Source of the DNA: Flavobacterium sp.
GTDB lineage: Bacteria > Bacteroidota > Bacteroidia > Flavobacteriales > Flavobacteriaceae
Direction of reading: 5' to 3'
Length of the DNA stretch: 64,000 nt
Assembly: GCA_016787805.1 (NCBI GenBank)
Contig: JAEUTY010000015.1
Location: 1-64,000 of the forward strand
Below are positions 17,271 to 26,859 of the stretch, one piece after another. The first letter of the stretch is position 1. Each line of letters begins with the position of its first letter. Under the pieces are notes generated by a model. The model saw only the letters and a list, made by a program, of their open reading frames with translations, was not told the origin of the DNA and searched no databases. A program made the position numbers and the translations under genes.

Positions 17271-17759
17271 ATGAAAAGAATAGTACTATTAGTTGTTTTA
17301 GCCGTTTTTAGTTTTTCGGCAAATGCACAAGAAGCAAAAGCAAAAGGGAAAAAAATCAAAAGCAAAGCTAAAGTTGTCAAGGTTGAGGCTCCTAAAACTC
17401 CACAAATTGAAGGAGCAGGAATGGTCTTTGAAAACGAAACCATTGATTACGGAACCATTCAACAACACTCTAACGGTGAGCGTCAGTTTGTTTTTACAAA
17501 TAACGGCAATAAAGCTTTAACTATAACTAGCACTCAAGGATCTTGCGGATGTACGGTTCCAACAAGTCCTAAAGACCCAATCGAACCAGGAGCCAAAGGA
17601 GTTATTGGGGTTAAATATGCTACCGACAGAGTTGGCCCTTTTACAAAAAATGTAACTGTAAAATCAAATGCTGCTGGTCAAGAAACGAAAGTTTTGACCA
17701 TCAAAGGAAATGTTTTAGCTGCTGATAAACCTGCCGCTACAGAACCAACTAAAAGCTAA
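17271..17759 (+). CDS. secreted DUF1573 domain protein
   Basis: 162 residues. A signal peptide ends at FSANAQ, followed by a Lys-rich linker (residues ~22-45) and one DUF1573 beta-sandwich from about residue 52 (FENETIDYGTIQQ, SCGCTVP, VGVKYAT-like segment, KSNAAGQETKVLTIKGNV). The paired cysteines in GSCGCTVP are the family hallmark. Role unknown; such proteins are common in Bacteroidota envelopes. A -7 box TACATTTG is at 17238-17245. A terminator follows. Confidence 0.87.
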   Translation: MKRIVLLVVLAVFSFSANAQEAKAKGKKIKSKAKVVKVEAPKTPQIEGAGMVFENETIDYGTIQQHSNGERQFVFTNNGNKALTITSTQGSCGCTVPTSPKDPIEPGAKGVIGVKYATDRVGPFTKNVTVKSNAAGQETKVLTIKGNVLAADKPAATEPTKS

Positions 17760-17784
17760 TACTTTTTTCAAATTACCATTATAT

Positions 17785-17820
17785 TCTCCTCTTGTTAATT
17801 TAATAAGAGGAGATTTTTTT
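17785..17820 (+). terminator. intrinsic terminator
   Basis: TCTCCTCTT (17785-17793) pairs with AAGAGGAGA (17805-17813), followed by a T-run. It is immediately followed by the -7 box TACATTTG (17824-17831) of the next gene. Confidence 0.83.
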
Positions 17821-17844
17821 GAATACATTTGTGAAAATTACAAC

Positions 17845-18378
17845 ATGCGAAAATTACTCAATAGCGAACTAGACCGTAAATCAGTGAACGATTTCAAAGA
17901 AGCTACCAAAACACCACTAATTATTATATTGGACGATATTAGAAGTTTACACAACATTGGTTCTGTTTTTAGAACTTCGGATGCTTTTTTAATTGAGAAA
18001 ATTTATTTGTGTGGCATCACTGCAACGCCTCCCAACAAAGAAATTCACAAAACCGCTTTGGGCGCAACCGACACTGTAGCCTGGGAATATGCTAAAGATG
18101 TGCTTGAAGTAATTGAGCAACTCAAATCAGAAAACGTATCTGTTTTTGCTATTGAACAAGTTGAAAACGCGGTGTTTTTGAATGAATTTAAAGTAGAAAA
18201 AAACACCAAATATGCTTTGGTTTTCGGAAATGAAGTTTATGGTGTTTCGCAAAAAGCTATTGAAATTTGTAACGGAACCATTGAAATTCCACAGTTAGGA
18301 ACTAAACATTCGTTGAATATTTCGGTTAGTGCCGGAATAGTGGTTTGGGATTTATTTCAAAAACTGCAAAATTCTTAA
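17845..18378 (+). CDS. TrmH/SpoU family RNA 2'-O-methyltransferase
   Basis: 177 residues, SPOUT fold. Motif 1 is ILDDIRSLHNIGSVFRTSDAF, motif 2 YALVFGNEVYGVS, and motif 3 IEIPQLGTKHSLNISVSAGIVVWDL, which form the trefoil-knot SAM site. No N-terminal RNA-binding extension, so the target (tRNA or rRNA) is uncertain. The predicted transcription start, from the -7 box at 17824-17831, leaves a 5' UTR of only about 10 bases. The stop overlaps that of the convergent folK-dNK gene. Confidence 0.9.
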   Translation: MRKLLNSELDRKSVNDFKEATKTPLIIILDDIRSLHNIGSVFRTSDAFLIEKIYLCGITATPPNKEIHKTALGATDTVAWEYAKDVLEVIEQLKSENVSVFAIEQVENAVFLNEFKVEKNTKYALVFGNEVYGVSQKAIEICNGTIEIPQLGTKHSLNISVSAGIVVWDLFQKLQNS

Positions 18379-19508
18379 TTCGTCTTTTTATAAATTTCTT
18401 CCAAGATAAAAAGGTAATCTTCTTGGTATTTGACAAAATCCCTTTCAGAAACGTCAATCACTAATACATTCAAATCTTTTTGGGTTTTGATGTAATCCAA
18501 ATAACCTTCGTTGATTCGTTCTAAGTAGTCAGCTGGAATTTCTTGTTCGTAACTGCGTCCTCTTCGCTTGATATTTTGGAGCAGCTTTTCGGTATTTTGA
18601 TACAAATAAATATACAGATCAGGCTTTGGCATTTCTTTATAAATAATATCGAAAAGCGTTTTATACAAACGGTACTCGTCTTCTTGCAGAGTGACTTTTG
18701 CAAAAATCAACGATTTAAAAATATGATAATCGGCCACGATAAAGTCTTTGAACAAATCAAATTGCGCCAAATCGTCGGAAATTTGTTGGTATCGATCGGC
18801 CAAAAAAGACATTTCGAGCGGAAAAGCATACCGATTTTGATCTTTGTAAAATTTGGGTAAAAAAGGATTGTCGGCAAATCGCTCTAAAACGGTTTTAGCA
18901 TTAAAATCTTCAGCCATTTTGGTGGTCAAAGTTGTTTTTCCAGCGCCAATATTTCCTTCTATAGCAATGTAATTGAATCTACTTAAATCAATCTTTTTTA
19001 AAGGTGATTGTAGTTTACCTATCCATTTGCAATTGCCTTTATCAGTACATTTTGCAATCAACTCTGTTATTGTTGTTTTGGCCTTAGGATATTCCCAATC
19101 AAACACCAATTCTTGCAAAGGCAACAAAACAAACAATCGCTCTTTCATTAGTTTATGCGGAATCTGAAGCTGCTCTTCCACTATAACTTCATCATCAAAA
19201 GCAATAATGTCGACATCAATTACTCGTGCTTGATAACCTTCTTCCTCACTTCGAATTCTTCCTAATTTACTTTCTACCTTAAGGATTTTTTTTAGCACTT
19301 TTTGCGGTTTCAAATGCGTATGCATCATTACAGTGCAATTGAAAAAAGCTTCACTCTCAAAACCCCAAGCATCTGATTCGTACAACGAGGAAACAGCAGT
19401 AATTGTTCCAACTTCTTGGTGCAACAAATCAATACAAAGCTGAATGTTTTTCTGCTTTTCGCCTAAATTACTGCCTAACGAAAGAATGACTTGATGCTGC
19501 GTTTTCAT
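18375..19508 (-). CDS. folK: fusion of HPPK (FolK) and deoxynucleoside kinase
   Basis: 377 residues from the ATG giving MKTQHQVILSLGSNLG (a TTG three codons upstream is less likely). Residues ~1-135 are 6-hydroxymethyl-7,8-dihydropterin pyrophosphokinase: SLGSNLGEKQ, SSLYESDAWG, VIDVDIIAFDD. Residues ~165-377 are a deoxynucleoside kinase of the dGK/dCK type: P-loop EGNIGAGKTTL, DRYQQISDD, KRRGRSYEQ, ERINEGYLDY. So one protein would serve both folate synthesis and deoxynucleoside salvage. I recall that such fusions are known in marine and freshwater flavobacteria. The two domains look complete. Confidence 0.93.
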   Translation of the reverse strand: MKTQHQVILSLGSNLGEKQKNIQLCIDLLHQEVGTITAVSSLYESDAWGFESEAFFNCTVMMHTHLKPQKVLKKILKVESKLGRIRSEEEGYQARVIDVDIIAFDDEVIVEEQLQIPHKLMKERLFVLLPLQELVFDWEYPKAKTTITELIAKCTDKGNCKWIGKLQSPLKKIDLSRFNYIAIEGNIGAGKTTLTTKMAEDFNAKTVLERFADNPFLPKFYKDQNRYAFPLEMSFLADRYQQISDDLAQFDLFKDFIVADYHIFKSLIFAKVTLQEDEYRLYKTLFDIIYKEMPKPDLYIYLYQNTEKLLQNIKRRGRSYEQEIPADYLERINEGYLDYIKTQKDLNVLVIDVSERDFVKYQEDYLFILEEIYKKTN

Positions 19509-19642
19509 ACCACGCAAAATAACTAAAAGAAAATTACAAAACCTCCAAAAAACCCTTAGTGTTGATAACTATTTTCAATTTTTTAAAGACCCATTTGTAA
19601 CAAAACTGATTAACAGACTACTTATACCTCAAAATTAAAATT

Positions 19643-21397
19643 ATGCGATTTTTAGGAAATGTTTTAGCCACTATAGTAGGATTGTTCCTCTTTTTTATGA
19701 TTATTTTTTTCGGATTCATCCTTATTGGAGCCTTGGCCGGCGGAGATGATGTTGTAGAAGTAAAATCAAATTCAGTTATTGAATTGGATTTGTCTAAAAT
19801 CAAATACGATTATGCCGGAAAAACCAATTTCAAAGATTTTCAATGGTATGAAGATGATCACAACGGTTTATCTGATGTAATCAGAGCAATTGAATATGCA
19901 AAAACAGACGACGACATCAAAGGAATTTCTATTTTGAATAACACTTCCAATTTAGGAATAGCCCAAACCAAAGCGCTTCGTGATGCACTTGAGGATTACA
20001 AAAAATCGGGCAAATTTGTGTATTCGTATGCCGATATGTATTCGCAAAAAGACTATTATTTGAACTCGGTGGCCAACACAATTTACATCAATCCCATTGG
20101 CGATTTTGACTTCAAAGGGTTGTCTACCGAAATCATGTTTTTTAAAGATTTTCAGGAAAAATCAGGTTTAAAAATGGAAGTTATTCGTCACGGAAAATAC
20201 AAAAGTGCCGTTGAACCTTTCTTAGAAAACCAAATGAGTGAAGCCAACAAAGAACAAACAATGGCTTTGCTAAACTCGGTTTGGAACTCAGTCGTTACTG
20301 AAATTGCAAAAAGTCGAAATATTCCTGTGGCTCGATTGAACGAAATTGCAACCGGACTTTTAGCACGCACCCCACAAATGGCTTTGAATGAAAAATTAGT
20401 AGATAAAGTGGCCTATGAAGATGTGTATCATGCCGACATTAAAAAAGCATTAAAAGTAGAAGCAGATGATGATTATAACAAGGTTTCTATTGAAGAATAT
20501 GCCGATAAAATTGCAACAACAACCAAAGATTACAGTACTAAAGACAAAATTGCAATCATCTACGCTCAAGGCGAAATTATGGCTGGTGAAGGCGATGTAA
20601 CATATATTGGCGAAGGCTCTATGCGTCGCTCATTGCAAGAAGCCAGAAAAGATAAAAACGTAAAAGCAATTGTACTTCGAATTGACAGTCCGGGCGGAAG
20701 CGCGCTTACCTCTGAACTGATTTGGAGAGAAATTGAATTGACTAAAAAAGTAAAACCTGTAGTGGTTTCGATGGGGAATTTAGCCGCATCAGGCGGTTAT
20801 TACATCGCTTGTAATGCTAACAAAATTTACGCAGAATCCAATACGATTACAGGTTCGATCGGTGTATTTGGCATGTTGCCTAATTTTACCCAAGCGTTCA
20901 ACAAATTGGGCATCAACACCGAACAAGTAAAAACACACGAAAGAGCCAATAATTACAGTCCTTTTGTGCCTTTGGATGATAACACTAGAGCCTTTGCACA
21001 AGAAAGTGTTGAGAAAATTTACAGCACTTTCGTGAATCGTGTAGCAGCTGGAAGAAAAATGACATTTGCGCAAGTTGATGCCATCGGACAAGGTAGAGTT
21101 TGGAGCGGACAAGATGCGCTACGAATTGGCTTAGTTGACAAAATTGGCGGAATGGACGATGCACTAAAAGAAGCAGCAGCATTAGCCAAAATCAAAGAAT
21201 ACCGAACACAAGATTTCCCTGAGTACGAAAAAGATTTTGACGATGTTTTAGCACAATTTGGTCTCGCTCAAAGCAAAGAATCCATGATGAAAGAAGAATT
21301 GGGAGAAGAAAACTACTTGATTTTACAACGCCTAAAAAGACTGAACCAACTCAAAGGCGTTCAAGCCATTTTACCTTACGAAATCAATATCAATTAA
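19643..21397 (+). CDS. sppA: signal peptide peptidase SppA, long (67K) form
   Basis: Membrane-bound serine/lysine protease that degrades cleaved signal peptides. 584 residues with one N-terminal transmembrane segment (VLATIVGLFLFFMIIFFGF). The Ser/Lys dyad is visible: Lys187 in YKSAVEPF and Ser383 in NLAASGGYYIA, placed in the N- and C-terminal tandem domains as in the E. coli enzyme. Also IDSPGGSALTSE and TGSIGVFG. A terminator follows. Confidence 0.94.
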   Translation: MRFLGNVLATIVGLFLFFMIIFFGFILIGALAGGDDVVEVKSNSVIELDLSKIKYDYAGKTNFKDFQWYEDDHNGLSDVIRAIEYAKTDDDIKGISILNNTSNLGIAQTKALRDALEDYKKSGKFVYSYADMYSQKDYYLNSVANTIYINPIGDFDFKGLSTEIMFFKDFQEKSGLKMEVIRHGKYKSAVEPFLENQMSEANKEQTMALLNSVWNSVVTEIAKSRNIPVARLNEIATGLLARTPQMALNEKLVDKVAYEDVYHADIKKALKVEADDDYNKVSIEEYADKIATTTKDYSTKDKIAIIYAQGEIMAGEGDVTYIGEGSMRRSLQEARKDKNVKAIVLRIDSPGGSALTSELIWREIELTKKVKPVVVSMGNLAASGGYYIACNANKIYAESNTITGSIGVFGMLPNFTQAFNKLGINTEQVKTHERANNYSPFVPLDDNTRAFAQESVEKIYSTFVNRVAAGRKMTFAQVDAIGQGRVWSGQDALRIGLVDKIGGMDDALKEAAALAKIKEYRTQDFPEYEKDFDDVLAQFGLAQSKESMMKEELGEENYLILQRLKRLNQLKGVQAILPYEININ

Positions 21398-21427
21398 TCA
21401 AAAAACGACAGTTGAGTTAGTTGTTTT

Positions 21428-21460
21428 TAAATCCGCTCTTTCGATCAGGGCGGTTTTTTT
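21428..21460 (+). terminator. intrinsic terminator
   Basis: CCGCTCT (21433-21439) pairs with AGGGCGG (21447-21453, one T-G), followed by seven T. Confidence 0.8.
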
Positions 21461-21594
21461 ATGTCTAATTTTTTCTACATGGGTTTATTTATGAAAACAT
21501 TATCAAAGGAATTATCTATAAAACATTAATTTTGCGTTACTACAATCAAGGCAAGATTATTGTAGTGCATTTGAAGCATTAAATTTGTTCAGTT

Positions 21595-24219
21595 ATGGTA
21601 AAGAAAATTCTTAAAATCGTTGGTGTTGTACTTTTGGTATTGATTGTGGCAGCATTCACAATTCCGTATTTATTTGAAGATCAGATTAAAGCTAAAATTT
21701 TAGCTTCTATCAATGAAAATGTAGATGCTAAAGTAGCTTTTGAAGACGCCGATTTGAGCTTATTCAAAAGTTTTCCCAAAGCCAACGTAACGATTGACAA
21801 ACTTTCAATCATCAATAAAGCGCCTTTTGAAGGTGATACTTTGGTCGCTTTCGAAGAATTGAATCTGAAAATGTCGGTGATGGAATTGTTCAACGATGAT
21901 AACGAACCTATGAATATTGAAGGTCTTTCTTCTAAAAATGGATTAATCAATATTATTTTCAACAAAGATGGCGTTGGCAATTTTGATATCGCACTAAAAA
22001 ATAAAGACGAAAAAACAGACGACAGCAAAAGCAAACCTTTAGCTTTAAAAATCAAAGAATACGATGTTGAAAACTTCAAATTCAAGTTTACTGACGAAGC
22101 TTCCAAAATCAAAATGGTTCTTGATAGCATAAACCATTCTGGAACAGGTGATTTTTCGAATGATGTATTGGATTTAGACACTGAAACCACCACCAACGTT
22201 TCGTTGACGATGGACAAAATGAATTATTTGAACAATGTCAAAGTTTCGTTGGATGCTATTTTGGGCATTGACCTCAACAAAAGCAAATATACTTTTAAAG
22301 AAAATAAAGCCAAAATCAATGATTTACCGCTAGAGTTTGATGGTTTTATTCAGTTAGTTGAACAAGGTCAGAATTACGATTTGACTTTTAAAACGCCAAC
22401 TTCTTCGTTTAAAAATTTCCTCGGATTGATTCCAGAAGCCTACAGAAGTAATATCGAAAACGTAAAAACTTCGGGTGAATTTAGCGTAAAAGGATTTGCC
22501 AAAGGAATGCTGACCGACACTACGGTTCCGAAATTCAATATTGCAATTGCGTCGAACAATGCATCGTTCCAATTTCCTGATTTACCAAAATCGGTTAAAA
22601 ATATTGTTATCGACACTAAAATCGTGAATGAAACTGGCTTGATGAACGATACGTATGTCAATTTGGATAAATTATCGTTCGCCATCGATCAAGATGTTTT
22701 TAGCGCTAAAGCAAATATCCGCAATGTAGCAACCAATGCTTTGGTGGATGCTGCTTTAAAAGGAACCATCAATTTGGGTAATTTGTCAAAAGCTTATCCT
22801 ATTAAGTTAGACAAACCGTTAACCGGAATTTTAAAAGCCGACGTGACGACCAAATTCGATATGCAATCGGTTGAAAACAGTCAGTACCAAAACATCAATA
22901 ATGCGGGAACCATGAGTTTGTCGGGTTTCAAATATACTGATGAAAACGGCAAAGGAATGAACATCAGTACTGCTTTGGTACAATTCAATCCAAGTCGAGT
23001 GAACTTACAACAATTCAATGCAACCACAGGAAAAAGTGATATTAGTGTAAACGGTGTGCTGGAAAATTTCTACGGATTTGTCTTCCGAAATCAAGAGTTA
23101 AAAGGAAACTTCAACATGACTTCAAATGTTTTAGCGGTTTCCGATTTTATGACTACATCCGAACCTAAAAAAGAAGGAGAAGCGAAGAAAACAGAAGCCA
23201 TGAAGATACCAGCGTTTTTGAATTGTTCGCTTACCGCAAAAGCCAATACGGTTTTGTACGATAATTTAACGTTAAAAGATTGCGCTGGAAAATTGATTGT
23301 AAAAGACCAAGCCGTTACTTTAGAAAATGTAAAAACCAATGTTTTTGGTGGACAAATTGGTTTAACTGGAATGGTTTCGACTAAAGAAAAAACACCAACT
23401 TTCAACATGAATTTGGGCTTGAATCAAGTGGATATTTTCCAAACCTTTACCCAATTGGATATGTTGAAAAAAATTGCTCCAATTGCTGGCGCGATTAATG
23501 GAAAATTGAATTCGACGATAAAATTATCCGGGAATTTAGATGCAAACGAAATGACCCCTGATTTAAAAACACTTTCGGGCGATTTATTAGGGCAATTGCT
23601 TTCGACAACTGTCAATCCAAACAACTCAAAAATCATTAGTGCTTTGGGTTCGAACATCAAATTTATCGATGTAAATAAATTGAACTTGAACGATTTGAAA
23701 GCGGCTTTAACATTCAAAGACGGAAAAGTAGCCGTAAAACCTTTTAACATCAAATACCAAGACATCACCGCAACTGTGGGCGGAACACATGGTTTTGATC
23801 AATTGATGAATTACAATATCAAACTCGACGTTCCTGCTAAATACTTAGGTACAGAAGTGAATAATTTACTCGGAAAACTTACGCCAGCCAATGCTGCGAA
23901 AATCGAAAACATTCCAGTTAATGCTATTTTGGGTGGTTCGTTTACTAATCCAAAAGTGACTACCGATGTTAAACAAGCCACCACTTCGTTAGTAACCAAT
24001 TTGGTCAAACAACAAAAAGACCAATTGATTGGAAAAGGCGCAACGGCTTTGGGTGGTTTGATAGATAAAAACAAAAAACCAGGCGACACAAGCAAAACTG
24101 TAATCCCAACAAACAAAGAGGAAATCAAGAAAAAAGCCGAAGAAGAAGTAAAAAAACAAGCCGAAACCAAAGGCAAAGAGTTGCTGGAAGGTTTGTTCAA
24201 TAAAAAGAAAAAACAGTAA
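21595..24219 (+). CDS. AsmA family protein
   Basis: 874 residues. One N-terminal transmembrane helix (ILKIVGVVLLVLIVAAFTIPYLF) is followed by the AsmA N-terminal domain (FEDADLSLFKSFPKANVTIDKLSI) and a long region of beta strands. The AsmA_2-like C-terminal part is near residues 580-780 (GQIGLTGMVSTKE, SGDLLGQLLS). The tail is Lys/Glu-rich. Members of the family are thought to form bridge-like structures that move phospholipids between inner and outer membranes. A -7 box TAATTTTG is at 21527-21534. Monocistronic, ended by a shared terminator. Confidence 0.88.
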   Translation: MVKKILKIVGVVLLVLIVAAFTIPYLFEDQIKAKILASINENVDAKVAFEDADLSLFKSFPKANVTIDKLSIINKAPFEGDTLVAFEELNLKMSVMELFNDDNEPMNIEGLSSKNGLINIIFNKDGVGNFDIALKNKDEKTDDSKSKPLALKIKEYDVENFKFKFTDEASKIKMVLDSINHSGTGDFSNDVLDLDTETTTNVSLTMDKMNYLNNVKVSLDAILGIDLNKSKYTFKENKAKINDLPLEFDGFIQLVEQGQNYDLTFKTPTSSFKNFLGLIPEAYRSNIENVKTSGEFSVKGFAKGMLTDTTVPKFNIAIASNNASFQFPDLPKSVKNIVIDTKIVNETGLMNDTYVNLDKLSFAIDQDVFSAKANIRNVATNALVDAALKGTINLGNLSKAYPIKLDKPLTGILKADVTTKFDMQSVENSQYQNINNAGTMSLSGFKYTDENGKGMNISTALVQFNPSRVNLQQFNATTGKSDISVNGVLENFYGFVFRNQELKGNFNMTSNVLAVSDFMTTSEPKKEGEAKKTEAMKIPAFLNCSLTAKANTVLYDNLTLKDCAGKLIVKDQAVTLENVKTNVFGGQIGLTGMVSTKEKTPTFNMNLGLNQVDIFQTFTQLDMLKKIAPIAGAINGKLNSTIKLSGNLDANEMTPDLKTLSGDLLGQLLSTTVNPNNSKIISALGSNIKFIDVNKLNLNDLKAALTFKDGKVAVKPFNIKYQDITATVGGTHGFDQLMNYNIKLDVPAKYLGTEVNNLLGKLTPANAAKIENIPVNAILGGSFTNPKVTTDVKQATTSLVTNLVKQQKDQLIGKGATALGGLIDKNKKPGDTSKTVIPTNKEEIKKKAEEEVKKQAETKGKELLEGLFNKKKKQ

Positions 24220-24222
24220 ACT

Positions 24223-24252
24223 AAAAACCCTTTCGTGATGAAAGGGTTTTTT
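24223..24252. terminator. bidirectional intrinsic terminator
   Basis: AAAACCCTTTC (24224-24234) pairs with GAAAGGGTTTT (24240-24250). It overlaps the stop region of the convergent DUF2797 gene. Confidence 0.83.
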
Positions 24253-25045
24253 ATAGGTGAATTTTCACTACATAGCCTTCAAAAGTACGAATGTTAAAAA
24301 CCGTTCCATCTTCAAAAATCAAATATTGCCCTTTGACTCCTATTAATTTTCCAGAGAAATTAGGTGATTTATCTAAATTTAAACTTGACACTTTCTTCGG
24401 ATATACCAAAACAGGAAAACTCAACTCGTACAAATCTTCCTTTTCGGGAGAATAAAACTCTTGTACTTCTTTTGGAATTAAGTATTTCAAACTGGCTCGC
24501 TCTTTAATCAAATCGACTGCTGGAATTTCGTTTTTGAGCATTTTTTGCCAATTGGTTTTATCAGCATAATGATTTTTCAACGCAACTTCAGTTATTCCAG
24601 CCAAATACCGATTCGGAACTTCCACAATCGGAATAGCTTGCACTGCTCCTTGATCAATCCATCGCGTGGGAACTTGAGTTTTGCGTGTTACACCTACTTT
24701 GACTTCACTCGATAAGGCCAAATACACAATATGTGGTTGCAATTGTACTCGCTTTTCGTATTCTAAATCGCGGTCTTCAATACCCAAATGCGCGGTACTC
24801 AATTCGGGTTTCATAATCCAATCGCCTGCAGCTGCACTGCTCATAAAACAATCGTAGCAAAATCCTTGACGGAAAATTTTCTTCTTTTTGCCGCATTCCA
24901 AACATTGGTAACCCACAAAATTAATTTCGAGTGATTTGTCTAACAACTGATTCAAATTCAGAAAACTATTCTCAAAAACCAAATAATATTGAATCGGATT
25001 AGCATATTCGGTTTGCATTTTGGTAAGTACACCTTCGTAGGTCAT
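24251..25045 (-). CDS. DUF2797 domain protein with zinc ribbon
   Basis: 264 residues. Four cysteines at 48, 51, 63 and 66 (CLECGKKKKIFRQGFCYDC) form a probable zinc ribbon. The following region has HLGIEDRDLEYEKR and LSSEVKVGVTRKTQVPTRWIDQGA, the latter resembling a GIY-YIG-like strand pattern seen in this family. No function is established to my knowledge. It is divergent from the GH3 gene. Confidence 0.82.
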   Translation of the reverse strand: MTYEGVLTKMQTEYANPIQYYLVFENSFLNLNQLLDKSLEINFVGYQCLECGKKKKIFRQGFCYDCFMSSAAAGDWIMKPELSTAHLGIEDRDLEYEKRVQLQPHIVYLALSSEVKVGVTRKTQVPTRWIDQGAVQAIPIVEVPNRYLAGITEVALKNHYADKTNWQKMLKNEIPAVDLIKERASLKYLIPKEVQEFYSPEKEDLYELSFPVLVYPKKVSSLNLDKSPNFSGKLIGVKGQYLIFEDGTVFNIRTFEGYVVKIHL

Positions 25046-25049
25046 TTGT

Positions 25050-25082
25050 TTAAAGTTTCAGGTTTAACGTTTCAAGTTCAAC
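25050..25082. repeat. degenerate GTTTCAnGTTTA repeat
   Basis: The divergent intergenic region holds GTTTCAGGTTTAACGTTTCA followed by AGTTCAAC, short degenerate direct repeats like those in several other gaps of this window. The -7 box TATTTTTG at 25092-25099 could serve the GH3 gene. Confidence 0.45.
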
Positions 25083-25158
25083 AAAAATCATTATTTTTGG
25101 TAAAGTTAAGCTTCTAAAGTTATAATTCAAAAATCGTAATTTGTAATTCGTATATCCA

Positions 25159-26694
25159 ATGCCATTTCCAATCATTAATTCGATCGCTTCTTGGGTTTTA
25201 AAACAGCGCATTCATCAGATTGAGTTGTTTTTGAAATATCCGCATGAAGTACAAGACGAATTGCTGATGAATCTAATTCGCAATTGTGAAGAAACTGTTG
25301 TCGGAAAAAAATACGATTTTGAATCCGTTAAAAACTACAAAACCTTTTCCGAACGCGTTCCTGTTTCTACATATGAAGAATTGGAACCCATGATTGAACT
25401 TACTCGAAAAGGCGCGCAAAATGTATTTTGGAATACGCCCATAAAATGGTTTGCCAAATCAAGTGGCACGACCAATGCTAAAAGTAAATTCATCCCAGTG
25501 AGTACCGAAGCTTTAGAAGATTGTCATTACAAAGGCAGCAAGGATTTGTTGTGCATGTATTTGAACAACAACGAAAATTCGGAAATGTTTTTGGGAAAAA
25601 GTTTGCGCTTGGGTGGCAGTTCTCAAATTTACGAAAACAACAATACGTCGTTTGGCGATTTGTCGGCCATTTTAATTGAAAACATGCCGATGTGGGCCGA
25701 ATTTAGCAGCACTCCAAGCAACAAAATTTCGTTAATGAGCGAGTGGGAAACCAAATTAACCGCAATCATCAACGAAACTAAAAGTGAAAATGTAACCAGT
25801 TTTGCTGGAGTTCCTTCGTGGATGTTGGTGCTGTTGAATCGTATTTTGACCGAAACCAACAACACTAATTTATACGAACTTTGGCCCAATTTGGAAGTCT
25901 ATTTTCATGGCGGCGTAAATTTTGAACCGTATCGTGAACAATACCAAAAAATTTTACCGAACAACAATTTCAAATACTACGAAATTTACAATGCATCTGA
26001 AGGTTTTTTTGCCATTCAAGATTTGAATTATTCCAATGATTTATTGTTGATGTTGGATTACGGAATTTTTTACGAGTTCATTCCCATGGAGACTTTTGGC
26101 ACAGAAAACCAAAAAATAGTGCGCTTAGCTGATGTTGAATTGTATAAAAATTACGCCATCGTTATTACTACAAATTCAGGCTTATGGCGTTATATGATTG
26201 GTGATACTGTTCGATTTACTTCGCTCAAACCTTATCGAATTCGTGTTTCTGGAAGAACCAAGCATTACATTAATGTTTTTGGAGAAGAATTAATGGTAGA
26301 AAATACAGACACGGCAATTGCTAAAACTTGTTCACAATTGAATTGTGAAGTCAAAGATTATACTGTAGCGCCGATTTTTATGAATGGAAAAGAAAAAGGT
26401 GCTCACGAATGGATGATTGAATTCAAAAAACATCCAGAGGATATGAAATTGTTTACTAAAGTACTTGACGAGACCTTACAAAGCGTTAATTCTGATTACG
26501 AAGCCAAACGGTACAATAATATGACATTAAACCAGTTATCTATTAATGTAGCACGTGAAAATTTATTTTACGATTGGCTCAAAGAACAAGATAAATTAGG
26601 CGGACAACACAAAATTCCGCGATTGTCTAACCAACGTGATTATTTGGAGCAACTCATCGGAATGCAAACGATGGTAAAAAGTTCGAATGAATAA
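25159..26694 (+). CDS. GH3 family acyl-adenylate-forming protein
   Basis: 511 residues, full-length GH3 fold. The ATP-binding motif is AKSSGTTNAKSKFIPVS (residues ~108-124), then SEGFFAIQD and YMIGDTVRFTS, and the C-terminal lid. In plants these enzymes conjugate amino acids to jasmonate or auxin. Bacterial members are of unknown substrate. A tiny lipoprotein and a DMT transporter follow on the same strand at short distances and may be co-transcribed. Confidence 0.88.
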   Translation: MPFPIINSIASWVLKQRIHQIELFLKYPHEVQDELLMNLIRNCEETVVGKKYDFESVKNYKTFSERVPVSTYEELEPMIELTRKGAQNVFWNTPIKWFAKSSGTTNAKSKFIPVSTEALEDCHYKGSKDLLCMYLNNNENSEMFLGKSLRLGGSSQIYENNNTSFGDLSAILIENMPMWAEFSSTPSNKISLMSEWETKLTAIINETKSENVTSFAGVPSWMLVLLNRILTETNNTNLYELWPNLEVYFHGGVNFEPYREQYQKILPNNNFKYYEIYNASEGFFAIQDLNYSNDLLLMLDYGIFYEFIPMETFGTENQKIVRLADVELYKNYAIVITTNSGLWRYMIGDTVRFTSLKPYRIRVSGRTKHYINVFGEELMVENTDTAIAKTCSQLNCEVKDYTVAPIFMNGKEKGAHEWMIEFKKHPEDMKLFTKVLDETLQSVNSDYEAKRYNNMTLNQLSINVARENLFYDWLKEQDKLGGQHKIPRLSNQRDYLEQLIGMQTMVKSSNE

Positions 26695-26712
26695 TTGCTA
26701 AATTAAAATGCT

Positions 26713-26853
26713 ATGAAAAAATTAGTTTTATTGGTTTTAATCGCATCATTTGTTGTTTCGTGTGCTCCTAAAAGGGCGAGTTGTTACGGAAAACGATGTG
26801 TAGAACATTCTATAAAAAAAGAAGGCATTTCTAACGAAAAACAAAATTCGTAA
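26713..26853 (+). CDS. very small Cys-containing lipoprotein
   Basis: 46 residues, too short for a length-filtered ORF list. ATG at 26713, TAA at 26851-26853. The signal peptide MKKLVLLVLIASFVVSC ends in a clear lipobox with Cys17. The mature part is basic and holds two further cysteines (RASCYGKRC) and then a hydrophilic tail. It lies between the GH3 gene (18 bases) and the transporter gene (6 bases), in the same direction. Function unknown; the lipobox and tight spacing argue that it is real. Confidence 0.72.
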   Translation: MKKLVLLVLIASFVVSCAPKRASCYGKRCVEHSIKKEGISNEKQNS

Positions 26854-26859
26854 TTCTTC

